Assembly: GCF_003437535.1 (NCBI RefSeq)
Contig: NZ_QSQT01000023.1
Span: forward strand, 1 to 24,059
Direction: 5' to 3'
From: Phocaeicola plebeius
Lineage (GTDB): Bacteria > Bacteroidota > Bacteroidia > Bacteroidales > Bacteroidaceae
Length of the DNA stretch: 24,059 bases
The notes under the pieces: model-generated
Seen by the model: the letters and a program-made list of their open reading frames with translations, nothing else
What the model was told of the DNA's origin: nothing
The model's database searches: none
Position numbers and translations under genes: made by a program
In this document: one piece after another, positions 7,482-15,099 of the stretch
How the letters are laid out: each line of letters opens with the position of its first letter
How positions within the stretch are numbered: the stretch's first letter is position 1

Positions 7482-7892
7482 TTAGTCGTTTGCCGTTTCC
7501 TGAATAAAGATTTTACCGTTTTTCTTTTCCACTGCAATCTGGCTACCTTCCGGATTCAGGTTGAAAGGAGTGATTTCATCGGTGTGATTATCTACCACCA
7601 TCAGCGTACTTTCTTCTGCGAAACGTTTCACTTGAAATTTGATGGCAGTATTTCCGATGCTTGAATTAAATAGCAGACTGTCATTGATATATACCGAAAG
7701 ACTGTCTCCGGTAAAGGAGTCAGCTATTTCTACCGTATAAATTCCGGCAAATGTTTTTTCCTTGTCGTTGCTTTTAGACTGATTACGAAAACCTAAATAT
7801 AAAAAAAGGCATACGATAAAGAATACTCCGAAAGCGAGTATCCCGTTTCCTATCATGAATTGTTTGTTGCTGTTGATACTTTTGTTGTTCAT
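7482..7892 (-). CDS. Conserved-type hypothetical membrane-anchored protein
   Basis: The product has 136 residues: a polar, Asn-rich N-terminus (MNNKSINSNKQ), one transmembrane segment at about 13-34 (ILAFGVFFIVCLFLYLGF), then about 100 residues with alternating polar and hydrophobic residues suggesting a small beta-rich domain (FAGIYTVEIADSFTGDSLSVYIND). It has no signal-peptide cleavage site, so the C-terminal domain probably stays tethered to the inner membrane on its outer face. I do not recognise the family. It is divergent from topA, separated by 125 bp, and a near-match -7 box (TTACTTTG on the minus strand, 7924-7931) lies 32 bp upstream. Confidence 0.75.
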   Translation of the reverse strand: MNNKSINSNKQFMIGNGILAFGVFFIVCLFLYLGFRNQSKSNDKEKTFAGIYTVEIADSFTGDSLSVYINDSLLFNSSIGNTAIKFQVKRFAEESTLMVVDNHTDEITPFNLNPEGSQIAVEKKNGKIFIQETAND

Positions 7893-7974
7893 AATTAAGG
7901 TAGTTATAATGTATATTCCCTTGCAAAGTAAGTTATTTTCAGTTTGTTTATCGTGTATGTTATAATTTTTTTTC

Positions 7975-7982
7975 TACATTTG
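7975..7982 (+). promoter_or_regulatory. Possible -7 box for topA
   Basis: TACATTTG, an exact TAnnTTTG match, lies 35 bp before the topA ATG. A TTTG at 7943-7946 is 28 bp upstream, too far for a standard -33, so only the -7 half is supported. Confidence 0.4.
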
Positions 7983-8017
7983 TCACGGAATTATATAAAA
8001 ACGGAATACAGAATATC

Positions 8018-10351
8018 ATGCAAAATAACCTGGTCATAGTGGAGTCTCCGGCAAAAGCTAAGACTATTGAAAAGTTTTTGGGGGAGGGTTATAAAGTATT
8101 GTCAAGTTATGGTCATATCCGTGACTTGAAGCAAAAAGCGTTCAGTATTGATATAAAGTCGCATTTCAAGCCGATTTACGAAATACCGGAAGATAAGAAA
8201 AAACTGGTGGCAGAGTTGAAGGAAGAAGCTGCCAAGGCCGACATGGTATGGCTCGCATCCGATGAGGACCGCGAAGGAGAAGCCATTTCCTGGCACTTGT
8301 TTGAGGTATTAAAACTGGACCCCGAAAAGACACGAAGGATTGTATTCCACGAAATTACGAAGACGGCTATATTGAAGGCTATAGAGCATCCGCGTCATAT
8401 CAACATTGATTTGGTCAACGCCCAGCAGGCTCGTCGTGTACTCGATCGCATTGTGGGATTTGAACTTTCACCGGTGCTCTGGCGTAAAATCAAGCCGGCT
8501 CTTTCAGCCGGACGTGTACAGTCGGTAGCCGTACGCCTGATTGTAGAGCGTGAGCGCGAAATTAATGCTTTTACCTGTGAAGCTTCTTATAAGGTAGTAG
8601 CTACCTTTAAGGATGCAGAAGGGGCTGTAATTCGTGCAACTCTTGGCCGACGATTCAAAACCAAAGAAGAAGCACAGCGTTTTCTTGAAAAATGCAAGAA
8701 TGCTACCTTCGAAATCAAAGATATTACTACACGACCGGTTAAAAAATCACCGGCACCTCCTTTTACTACTTCTACACTTCAGCAGGAAGCAGCCCGTAAG
8801 CTTGGTTTTACCGTGGCACAGACGATGATGCTTGCACAGCGTCTGTATGAAAGCGGGTTGATTACCTACATGCGTACCGACTCGGTAAACCTTTCTGAAC
8901 TGGCCTTGTCTTCAAGCCGGGATGCCATTCTTTCTTTGATGGGAGAACGTTATGTACATACACGTCAGTATGCGACAAAGACAAAAGGGGCTCAGGAAGC
9001 ACACGAGGCCATTCGTCCGACATACATGTCAAATGAATCCATCGAAGGAAGTTCACAGGAAGTACGCCTGTATGAATTGATATGGAAACGTACGCTGGCT
9101 TCACAGATGGCTGATGCAGAGCTGGAGAAGACGACAGCTACCATTTCGGTGAGTGGCTGTGAGGATGAATTTCAGGCTGTAGGTGAAGTGGTCACATTCG
9201 ATGGTTTCTTGAAAGTCTACAAAGAATCATTTGATGAAGAAGTAGAACAGGAAGATGCTGCCGGACTTCCTAAAATGGAGGTAGGAGAGGTTCTGCAGCG
9301 GGAAGAAATTGCTGCAGTGCAACGTTTCAGTCAGGCTCCGGCACGTTATACAGAAGCAAGCCTGGTGCGTAAGCTGGAAGAATTAGGCATCGGTCGTCCG
9401 TCTACATACGCTCCTACTATTTCCACAATCCAGCAAAGAGGATATGTAGAAAAGGGAAACAAGGAAGGAGTGAAGCGTGAATACTCATTGCTGAAACTGA
9501 CGGGAAAAGAAATTAAGGAAACGGTGCAGACGGAAATGAGTGGAAGTGAGAAATCCAAATTGATTCCTACCGATGTAGGTTGTGTAGTCAATGACTTCCT
9601 GATGCAGTATTTCCCGAAAATTATGGACTATAACTTTACGGCCAGTGTAGAAAAGGAATTCGACGAAGTGGCCGAAGGGGAAAAGAAATGGACCGATTTG
9701 ATGGAGGTGTTCTATGAGAACTTCCATCCGCTGGTGGAAACGACACTGGCGACGAAGACAGAGCATAAAGTGGGCGAGCGTATGTTAGGTACTGACCCGA
9801 AAAGCGGTAAACCTGTTTCGGTGAAAATCGGACGTTTTGGCCCTGTGGTACAGATTGGTTCTTCGGACGATGAAGAAAAACCAAGATTCGCCCAGCTGAA
9901 CAAGGAACACTCTTTGGAAACAATTACACTGGAAGAAGCGCTTGATTTATTTAAATTGCCGCGTGTATTGGGCGAACTTGACGGAACAACCGTTTCGGTA
10001 GGAGTCGGACGTTTTGGTCCGTATGTGCGCCACGGAAATGAATATGTGTCTATTCCGAAGGAAATGGATCCGATGGCTGTGACTTTTGAAGAAGCCGTAC
10101 GGATGTTGTCTGAAAAGAAAGAAAAAGAGGCACAGAAAATCATTAAGCAGTTCCCCGAAAATCCGGATATGCAGATTTTGAATGGTCGTTACGGACCTTA
10201 CATTGCTTACCAGAAGAAAAATTATAAGATTCCTGAAAACGTGAATCCGGCAGACCTGAACCTGGATGCTTGCTTCAAGGTAATAGAACTGCAGGCACAG
10301 AAAGCCGAGATGCGCAAGGCGAAAGGAGCAAAGGCGAAGACAAAGAAATGA
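8018..10351 (+). CDS. topA: DNA topoisomerase I (type IA)
   Basis: Relaxes negative supercoils by cutting and passing a single strand. The 777-residue protein starts with a Toprim domain: E9 in VIVESPAKAKTI, with metal-binding D82 and D84 in SDEDREGE. The type IA core follows, with LSAGRVQSVAVRLI near 162-175 and catalytic Y284 in LITYMRTDSVN. The LEELGIGRPSTYAP motif closes the core. The C-terminus has no tetracysteine zinc fingers. Instead it carries glycine-rich repeats of the GRFGP(V/Y)V type (three copies, about residues 600-745) as in the Toprim C-terminal repeat family, and ends in a Lys/Ala-rich basic tail that probably binds DNA. Its stop codon overlaps the next start codon by ATGA. 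Confidence 0.97.
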   Translation: MQNNLVIVESPAKAKTIEKFLGEGYKVLSSYGHIRDLKQKAFSIDIKSHFKPIYEIPEDKKKLVAELKEEAAKADMVWLASDEDREGEAISWHLFEVLKLDPEKTRRIVFHEITKTAILKAIEHPRHINIDLVNAQQARRVLDRIVGFELSPVLWRKIKPALSAGRVQSVAVRLIVEREREINAFTCEASYKVVATFKDAEGAVIRATLGRRFKTKEEAQRFLEKCKNATFEIKDITTRPVKKSPAPPFTTSTLQQEAARKLGFTVAQTMMLAQRLYESGLITYMRTDSVNLSELALSSSRDAILSLMGERYVHTRQYATKTKGAQEAHEAIRPTYMSNESIEGSSQEVRLYELIWKRTLASQMADAELEKTTATISVSGCEDEFQAVGEVVTFDGFLKVYKESFDEEVEQEDAAGLPKMEVGEVLQREEIAAVQRFSQAPARYTEASLVRKLEELGIGRPSTYAPTISTIQQRGYVEKGNKEGVKREYSLLKLTGKEIKETVQTEMSGSEKSKLIPTDVGCVVNDFLMQYFPKIMDYNFTASVEKEFDEVAEGEKKWTDLMEVFYENFHPLVETTLATKTEHKVGERMLGTDPKSGKPVSVKIGRFGPVVQIGSSDDEEKPRFAQLNKEHSLETITLEEALDLFKLPRVLGELDGTTVSVGVGRFGPYVRHGNEYVSIPKEMDPMAVTFEEAVRMLSEKKEKEAQKIIKQFPENPDMQILNGRYGPYIAYQKKNYKIPENVNPADLNLDACFKVIELQAQKAEMRKAKGAKAKTKK

Positions 10352-10872
10352 AAAGAGTTTTCCTGATTGGCTATATGGGTTCGGGAAAAACCACACTGGG
10401 CAAGGCTTACAGTGCGGCTACCGGGCTACAGTTTGTCGACCTCGACTGGTACATCGAGGAACGCATGCATAAATCCATTTCCGACTTGTTTGCGGAAAGG
10501 GGAGAAGACGGTTTCCGCTTGCTGGAGCAGAAGATGCTGCACGAGGCGGGAGAATTTGAAAATGTATTGATTGCATGCGGAGGAGGCACTCCTTGCTTTT
10601 TCGATAACATGGACTATATGAATCATACAGGCGAAACAGTATTTCTGGATGTATGTCCGGAAGTACTGTTCCGTCGTTTAAAGATAGCAAAGGCCAAACG
10701 TCCGCTGTTGGCGAATAAAACGGATGAAGAGCTGATGCAGGTTATTACTTCTGCTTTGGAAAAAAGACTTCCTTATTATTCTAAGGCCAAATGGCGTTTC
10801 AACGCAGAAGAACTTGAAAGTTATGCACAGATTGACAGAGCGGTAAGCCGCTTGAATGAATTGATAAATTAA
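10348..10872 (+). CDS. aroK: Shikimate kinase
   Basis: Phosphorylates shikimate at O3 with ATP, the fifth step of the chorismate pathway, in the cytoplasm. The 174-residue protein has a Walker A motif at 8-15 (GYMGSGKT), the shikimate-binding residues D33 (DLD) and R57 (FRLLE), the GGG motif at 78-80 (CGGGTP) and the lid arginine R118 (KRPLL). Length and order match the family. The ATG at 10348 is chosen because it gives the normal family N-terminus and forms an ATGA overlap with topA. An in-frame start at 10270 would add 26 residues encoded inside topA. AroK and AroL types cannot be separated here. Confidence 0.95.
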   Translation: MKRVFLIGYMGSGKTTLGKAYSAATGLQFVDLDWYIEERMHKSISDLFAERGEDGFRLLEQKMLHEAGEFENVLIACGGGTPCFFDNMDYMNHTGETVFLDVCPEVLFRRLKIAKAKRPLLANKTDEELMQVITSALEKRLPYYSKAKWRFNAEELESYAQIDRAVSRLNELIN

Positions 10873-10903
10873 AGAAGTATAAATCTAGACTTTATGTAGT
10901 GAA

Positions 10904-12796
10904 ATGAGAAAATGGCGTATTGAAGACTCTGAAGAGCTCTACAACATCACGGGGTGGGGCGTTTCATACTTTAGTATCAATGACAAAGGTCATGTGGTAG
11001 TAACTCCACGAAAAGACGGAGTAGCCGTCGATTTGAAGGAACTGGTGGACGAGTTGCAGTTGAGGGACGTAACCGCTCCTATGCTGGTACGTTTTCCGGA
11101 TATTCTGGACAACCGGATTGAGAAAATCTCCAATTGCTTTACACAGGCTTCTGAAGAATATGGCTATCAGGCTCAAAACTTCATTATTTACCCGATTAAG
11201 GTAAATCAGATGAGACCGGTAGTGGAGGAAATTATCAGTCATGGAAAGAAATTTAATTTAGGGCTGGAGGCCGGTTCAAAGCCGGAACTTCATGCTGTAA
11301 TTGCCATTAATACGGATTCTGATTCACTGATTATCTGCAACGGCTATAAGGATGAAAGCTACATTGAACTGGCTTTGCTGGCACAGAAAATGGGTAAACG
11401 TATTTTCCTGGTGGTAGAAAAGTTGAACGAGCTTCGACTGATTGCCAAGATGGCCAAGCAGCTGAATGTACGTCCGAATATTGGTATCCGCATCAAATTA
11501 GCTTCTTCCGGTAGCGGAAAGTGGGAAGAAAGCGGAGGCGATGCCAGCAAGTTCGGATTGACTTCCAGTGAGTTGCTCGAGGCACTTGATTTCCTGGAAA
11601 AGAAAGAAATGCAAGATTGCCTGAAGCTGATTCATTTCCACATAGGTAGTCAGGTGACAAAGATACGTCGCATCAAGACTGCATTGCGTGAGGCTTCTCA
11701 GTTCTATGTGCAGTTGCATCAGTTGGGCTTCCCGGTAGAATTCGTAGATATAGGTGGAGGACTGGGAGTGGATTACGACGGTACCCGCTCTGCTAACAGT
11801 GAAAGTAGCGTGAACTATTCTATTCAGGAATATGTGAACGACTCTATATCCATCATGGTGGATGCCAGCAACAAAAACAATATTCCTCATCCGAACATTA
11901 TTACAGAAAGTGGCCGTTCACTGACTGCCCATCATTCGGTATTGATATTTGAGGTGCTGGAAACAGCTTCACTGCCTTCTATGGACGAAGACTTTGAGGT
12001 GAGTGCAGACGATCATGAACTCGTGCAGGAACTTTATCAGATTTGGGATAACCTGAATCAGAGCCGTATGCTGGAGGCATGGCATGATGCTCAGCAGATT
12101 CGTGAAGAATCGCTGGACTTGTTCAGCCACGGTATTGTCGATTTGAAGACTCGTGCACAGATTGAACGTATGTACTGGTCGGTTACACGTGAGATTAACC
12201 AGATTGCATCGGGCTTGAAACACGCACCGGATGAATTCCGCAATTTGGACAAGCTGTTGGCTGACAAATATTTCTGTAACTTCTCTCTATTCCAGTCTTT
12301 GCCGGATTCCTGGGCGATTGACCAGATTTTCCCCATCATGCCGATTCAGCGTCTGGATGAACGTCCTGACCGCACGGCTACCTTGCAGGATATTACTTGC
12401 GACTCGGATGGAAAAATTGCCAACTTCGTGACCAGCCGTAACGTGGCACACGACTTGCCTGTACATACCATCAAGGCAAAGGAATCGTATTATATCGGTG
12501 TGTTCCTGGTGGGAGCTTATCAGGAAATCCTGGGAGATATGCACAACTTGTTCGGCGATACCAATGCCGTACATGTCAGTGTGGATGAGAAAGGTTACAG
12601 CATTGACCAGGTGATTGATGGAGAAACTGTGGCCGAAGTACTCGACTACGTGCAGTATAGCCCGAAGAAGCTGGTACGTACGCTGGAAACTTGGGTGACG
12701 AAGTCTGTGAAAGAAGGACGTATCTCGCTGGAGGAAGGAAAGGAATTCCTGGCAAATTATCGTTCCGGATTGTATGGATATACTTATCTGGAGTAA
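10904..12796 (+). CDS. speA: Biosynthetic arginine decarboxylase
   Basis: PLP-dependent decarboxylation of arginine to agmatine, the entry to putrescine and spermidine synthesis. The 630-residue protein matches the length of the SpeA family. It shows the PLP lysine K99 in YPIKVNQ, then GLEAGSKPEL, LIHFHIGSQ and the phosphate-binding DIGGGLGVDYDG near residue 284. The C-terminal half has the second-domain motif DSWAIDQIFPIMPI and ends with the family-like YGYTYLE. It lies 31 bp after the shikimate kinase gene and 17 bp before argB, so it is probably cotranscribed. Placing it next to argB puts arginine use and arginine synthesis in one unit. Confidence 0.96.
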   Translation: MRKWRIEDSEELYNITGWGVSYFSINDKGHVVVTPRKDGVAVDLKELVDELQLRDVTAPMLVRFPDILDNRIEKISNCFTQASEEYGYQAQNFIIYPIKVNQMRPVVEEIISHGKKFNLGLEAGSKPELHAVIAINTDSDSLIICNGYKDESYIELALLAQKMGKRIFLVVEKLNELRLIAKMAKQLNVRPNIGIRIKLASSGSGKWEESGGDASKFGLTSSELLEALDFLEKKEMQDCLKLIHFHIGSQVTKIRRIKTALREASQFYVQLHQLGFPVEFVDIGGGLGVDYDGTRSANSESSVNYSIQEYVNDSISIMVDASNKNNIPHPNIITESGRSLTAHHSVLIFEVLETASLPSMDEDFEVSADDHELVQELYQIWDNLNQSRMLEAWHDAQQIREESLDLFSHGIVDLKTRAQIERMYWSVTREINQIASGLKHAPDEFRNLDKLLADKYFCNFSLFQSLPDSWAIDQIFPIMPIQRLDERPDRTATLQDITCDSDGKIANFVTSRNVAHDLPVHTIKAKESYYIGVFLVGAYQEILGDMHNLFGDTNAVHVSVDEKGYSIDQVIDGETVAEVLDYVQYSPKKLVRTLETWVTKSVKEGRISLEEGKEFLANYRSGLYGYTYLE

Positions 12797-12813
12797 TTTA
12801 AGAAAGTAGCATT

Positions 12814-13587
12814 ATGAAAGAAAAACTGACCGTTATAAAAGTAGGAGGAAAAATCGTAGAGGAACCTGATACATTGAATCAGTTGCTCGATGATTTTTCA
12901 TCTCTGTCTGGCTATAAGGTGCTGGTGCATGGAGGAGGCCGCTCTGCCACTCGTATTGCTTCACAGTTGGGAATTGAAAGCCAGATGGTAAATGGACGTC
13001 GTATTACCGATGCAGAAACCTTGAAGGTGGTGACAATGGTTTACGGCGGACTTGTCAACAAGAATATTGTGGCCGGTTTGCAGGCAAAAGGGGTGAATGC
13101 CGTAGGTTTGACAGGAGCAGATATGAATGTAATTCGTTCGGTGAAACGTCCGGTGAAAGACATCGATTACGGTTACGTAGGAGATGTAGAGAAAGTAGAC
13201 GGAAAGGCCCTGGCTGACCTGATTCATCGTCAGATTGTACCAGTGATGGCACCATTGACGCATGACGGGAATGGAAATCTGCTGAATACGAATGCCGATA
13301 CCATTGCCGGAGAAACCGCAAAAGCTTTGGCCGAGTATTTTGATGTGACATTGGTGTACTGCTTTGAAAAGAAAGGGGTGCTACGCGATGAAAACGATGA
13401 TGACAGTGTAATTCCGGTGCTGACTCCCGATTTATTTAAACAGTATGTGGAGGAAGGAATCGTGCAAGGTGGTATGATTCCTAAACTGGAAAATTCTTTT
13501 TCAGCCTTGGATGCCGGTGTGTCGCAGGTCGTAATAACCTTAGCATCAGCAATTCACAAAGATTCCGGAACAATTATCAGAAAATAA
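12814..13587 (+). CDS. argB: Acetylglutamate kinase family (possibly N-succinylglutamate kinase)
   Basis: Amino-acid kinase fold, 257 residues, second step of arginine synthesis. Visible motifs are KVGGK (9-13) and VHGGGRSATR (from 38) for phosphate and substrate binding, MVNGRRITD, NTNADTIAGETAKAL (about 158) and the C-terminal QGGMIPKLE. The length matches ArgB enzymes that lack the N-terminal arginine-feedback helix. Bacteroides species are known to make arginine through N-succinyl rather than N-acetyl intermediates, shown for the transcarbamylase ArgF'. The true substrate here may therefore be N-succinylglutamate; that is inference from the lineage. It follows speA by 17 bp. Confidence 0.93.
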   Translation: MKEKLTVIKVGGKIVEEPDTLNQLLDDFSSLSGYKVLVHGGGRSATRIASQLGIESQMVNGRRITDAETLKVVTMVYGGLVNKNIVAGLQAKGVNAVGLTGADMNVIRSVKRPVKDIDYGYVGDVEKVDGKALADLIHRQIVPVMAPLTHDGNGNLLNTNADTIAGETAKALAEYFDVTLVYCFEKKGVLRDENDDDSVIPVLTPDLFKQYVEEGIVQGGMIPKLENSFSALDAGVSQVVITLASAIHKDSGTIIRK

Positions 13588-13611
13588 TTCAAAAAAAATT
13601 GGCGGGTGGGT

Positions 13612-13636
13612 GTAACTTTTATGAAACTCACCCGTC
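13612..13636 (+). promoter_or_regulatory. ECF-type promoter, probably autoregulatory
   Basis: GTAAC (13612-13616) and CGTC (13633-13636) are 16 bp apart. These are the usual -35 AAC and -10 CGTC elements of ECF sigma-dependent promoters, 17 bp upstream of the sigma factor start. An imperfect 8-bp inverted repeat (GGGTGGGT at 13604-13611, ACTCACCC at 13626-13633) brackets the spacer and could be an operator. The very short leader (about 10 nt) is a caveat. Confidence 0.5.
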
Positions 13637-13652
13637 ATTAGTATAGAGAGCC

Positions 13653-14162
13653 ATGCAAGAGATCAGTTTTCGTGACAATATTCTGCCGCTGAAAGATAAG
13701 CTTTTCAGGTTGGCCTTGCGCATTACGTTCGACCGGGCAGAGGCGGAAGATATTGTTCAGGATGCACTGATTAAGGTGTGGAACAAGCGTGACGAGTGGG
13801 GAGAGTTGGAATCCATAGAAGCCTATTGTCTGACGGTAGTTCGGAATTTAGCTATTGACCGAAGTCAGAAAAAAGAGGCCCAGAATCTGACCTTGACACC
13901 GGAAACGCAGGAAATGCCGGATGCACAGACTCCCGAAAGCCAGTTTGAACGGAATGAACAGTTTCAGTTGGTACACAGGCTGGTGAATGAACTCCCGGAA
14001 AAGCAACGAACGATTGTTCAGCTTAGGGATATTGAAGGTAAGAGTTATAAAGAAATTGCTGATGTGTTGGGGATCACGGAAGAGCAGGTGAAAGTAAACC
14101 TTTTCAGGGCCCGACAACGCATCAAATTAAAATACAGTGAGATTAACGATTATGGACTATAA
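13653..14162 (+). CDS. RNA polymerase sigma-70 factor, ECF subfamily
   Basis: The 169-residue protein has only sigma regions 2 and 4, as expected of the ECF class. Region 2 (about 12-75) includes AEDIVQDALIKVWNKRDEW and the core-binding segment. A polar linker follows (about 75-105). Region 4 (about 108-160) includes LPEKQRTIVQLRDIEGKSYKEIA and the DNA-binding helix ITEEQVKVNLFRAR. It directs RNA polymerase to a small stress or envelope regulon not identifiable here. Its end overlaps the next gene by 11 bp, the usual layout for an ECF factor and its regulator. The promoter just upstream has ECF-type elements, suggesting self-activation. Confidence 0.93.
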   Translation: MQEISFRDNILPLKDKLFRLALRITFDRAEAEDIVQDALIKVWNKRDEWGELESIEAYCLTVVRNLAIDRSQKKEAQNLTLTPETQEMPDAQTPESQFERNEQFQLVHRLVNELPEKQRTIVQLRDIEGKSYKEIADVLGITEEQVKVNLFRARQRIKLKYSEINDYGL

Positions 14163-14631
14163 GTACATTGAACAACTTCTGGAACGCTATTGGAACTGTG
14201 AAACCTCGGTAGAGGAAGAGCAGATTCTTCGGATTTTCTTTCAGCAGAAAGAACTTCCTGCCCATTTGCGCCGCTACCGTTCTTTGTTTACTTACCAGGA
14301 AGAAGCTGCCGGGATGAAGCTGGGTGATGATTTTGACAAGCGTGTGCTTGCGGAAATTGAACGTCCGGTAGTAAAGGCCAGAAAGCTGACGCTTTATTCA
14401 CGTTTTATGCCTCTGTTTAAGGCTGCGGCTATGATGTTGTTGCTTTTTACATTAGGAGGAGTAGTGAAACATGCGACAGAAGAGGGAGGCGCTTCAGGTA
14501 TTGTATATGTGCATGATCAGTTTGAAAACCGTCAGGAGACTCCGCAGGTTGCCTACGAAGGTGATTCGGTGAAGACGCTGATTCGGGAAACATCTTCCAA
14601 ACCCAGACTGGAAGAAAACAGTAACAGATAG
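14152..14631 (+). CDS. Probable membrane-bound anti-sigma factor
   Basis: The 159-residue protein has a cytoplasmic N-terminal part (1-80, IEQLLERYWNCETSVEEEQILRIFF style, helical), one transmembrane segment at about 86-105 (MPLFKAAAMMLLLFTLGGVV) and a polar C-terminus of about 55 residues outside the membrane. This design and the 11-bp overlap with the ECF sigma gene fit a membrane anti-sigma factor. The N-terminus does not show a clear zinc-binding ZAS motif, so the assignment rests mainly on position and topology. The start MDYKYIEQ at 14152 is preferred over an in-frame ATG at 14137, which would only add residues inside the sigma gene. Confidence 0.7.
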   Translation: MDYKYIEQLLERYWNCETSVEEEQILRIFFQQKELPAHLRRYRSLFTYQEEAAGMKLGDDFDKRVLAEIERPVVKARKLTLYSRFMPLFKAAAMMLLLFTLGGVVKHATEEGGASGIVYVHDQFENRQETPQVAYEGDSVKTLIRETSSKPRLEENSNR

Positions 14632-14737
14632 AACATTTTCATTTGCTTTTATATAAATAGTTAGTGCTTATTAAAACTTAAAACAACAACGAGGCTGTGA
14701 AGTTTCAATTCTCTCAAAATTAAATTACTAACTAAAT

Positions 14738-14773
14738 AAAAAAGGATTACCGCGTGAGCAGTAGTCCTTTTTT
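14738..14773 (+). terminator. Intrinsic terminator after the sigma/anti-sigma pair
   Basis: AAAAAAGGATTAC (14738-14750) pairs with GTAGTCCTTTTTT (14761-14773), with one mismatch, over a 10-nt loop. The right arm ends in a T-run. It lies 107 bp past the anti-sigma stop codon. Confidence 0.8.
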
Positions 14774-14789
14774 ATTTGGAATATTTCAC

Positions 14790-14797
14790 TATTTTTG
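14790..14797 (+). promoter_or_regulatory. Possible -7 box for the lysO pair
   Basis: TATTTTTG matches TAnnTTTG and lies 23 bp before the ATG at 14821, directly downstream of the preceding terminator. No clear -33 element is seen. Confidence 0.4.
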
Positions 14798-14820
14798 CCG
14801 CAAAATTTGGATAAGAACAC

Positions 14821-15099
14821 ATGTTTATAGTCATTGGAGTTATGTTGGGGGGGATGTTGATAGGCTTTCTCCTTCGCCGTCAGGAGTTTTCGTGGATTGG
14901 TAAAGTCATTACCTTGTTAATTTGGGCATTGTTGTTTTTGCTGGGAATAGAAGTAGGAGGTAATCGCCGGATTGTAGAGGGACTTGCCACTTTGGGGGTA
15001 GAGGCTTTTGTGATTACATTAGCTTGTGTGTTGGGCAGCTGTATTTTAGCTTGGGGATTATGGTATTTGCTGTATAAAAAGAAAGGAGAAAAGGCATGA
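14821..15099 (+). CDS. LysO N-terminal part (lysine exporter, split gene)
   Basis: The 92-residue protein has three hydrophobic helices (about 1-18, 27-45 and 60-85) and a Lys-rich end. It fits the N-terminal third of LysO/YbjE (DUF340), including ALLFLLGIEVGGNRRIV, where E. coli LysO continues in one chain. It ends by an ATGA overlap at the start of the second gene. Together the two products total 292 residues, close to the 299 of E. coli LysO. The split thus looks like two cooperating subunits rather than a broken gene; both parts have intact starts. Confidence 0.8.
   Translation: MFIVIGVMLGGMLIGFLLRRQEFSWIGKVITLLIWALLFLLGIEVGGNRRIVEGLATLGVEAFVITLACVLGSCILAWGLWYLLYKKKGEKA
15083..15088 (+). 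promoter_or_regulatory. Strong ribosome binding site for the second LysO gene
   Basis: AAGGAG lies 7 nt before the ATG at 15096. Clear Shine-Dalgarno sites are uncommon in Bacteroidales and none is as good elsewhere in this window. It supports independent initiation at 15096, so the second half of LysO is a true gene and not a frameshift remnant. Confidence 0.65.

Noticed and set aside
7184..7537. A 117-codon open frame on the minus strand
   Set aside because: It overlaps the end of the membrane-anchored protein gene in another frame, shows no protein-like features and runs through the palindrome cluster.
14137..14151. ATG at 14137 as the anti-sigma start
   Set aside because: It would add five residues encoded inside the sigma gene. 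MDYKYIEQ at 14152 is the more natural start with an 11-bp overlap.
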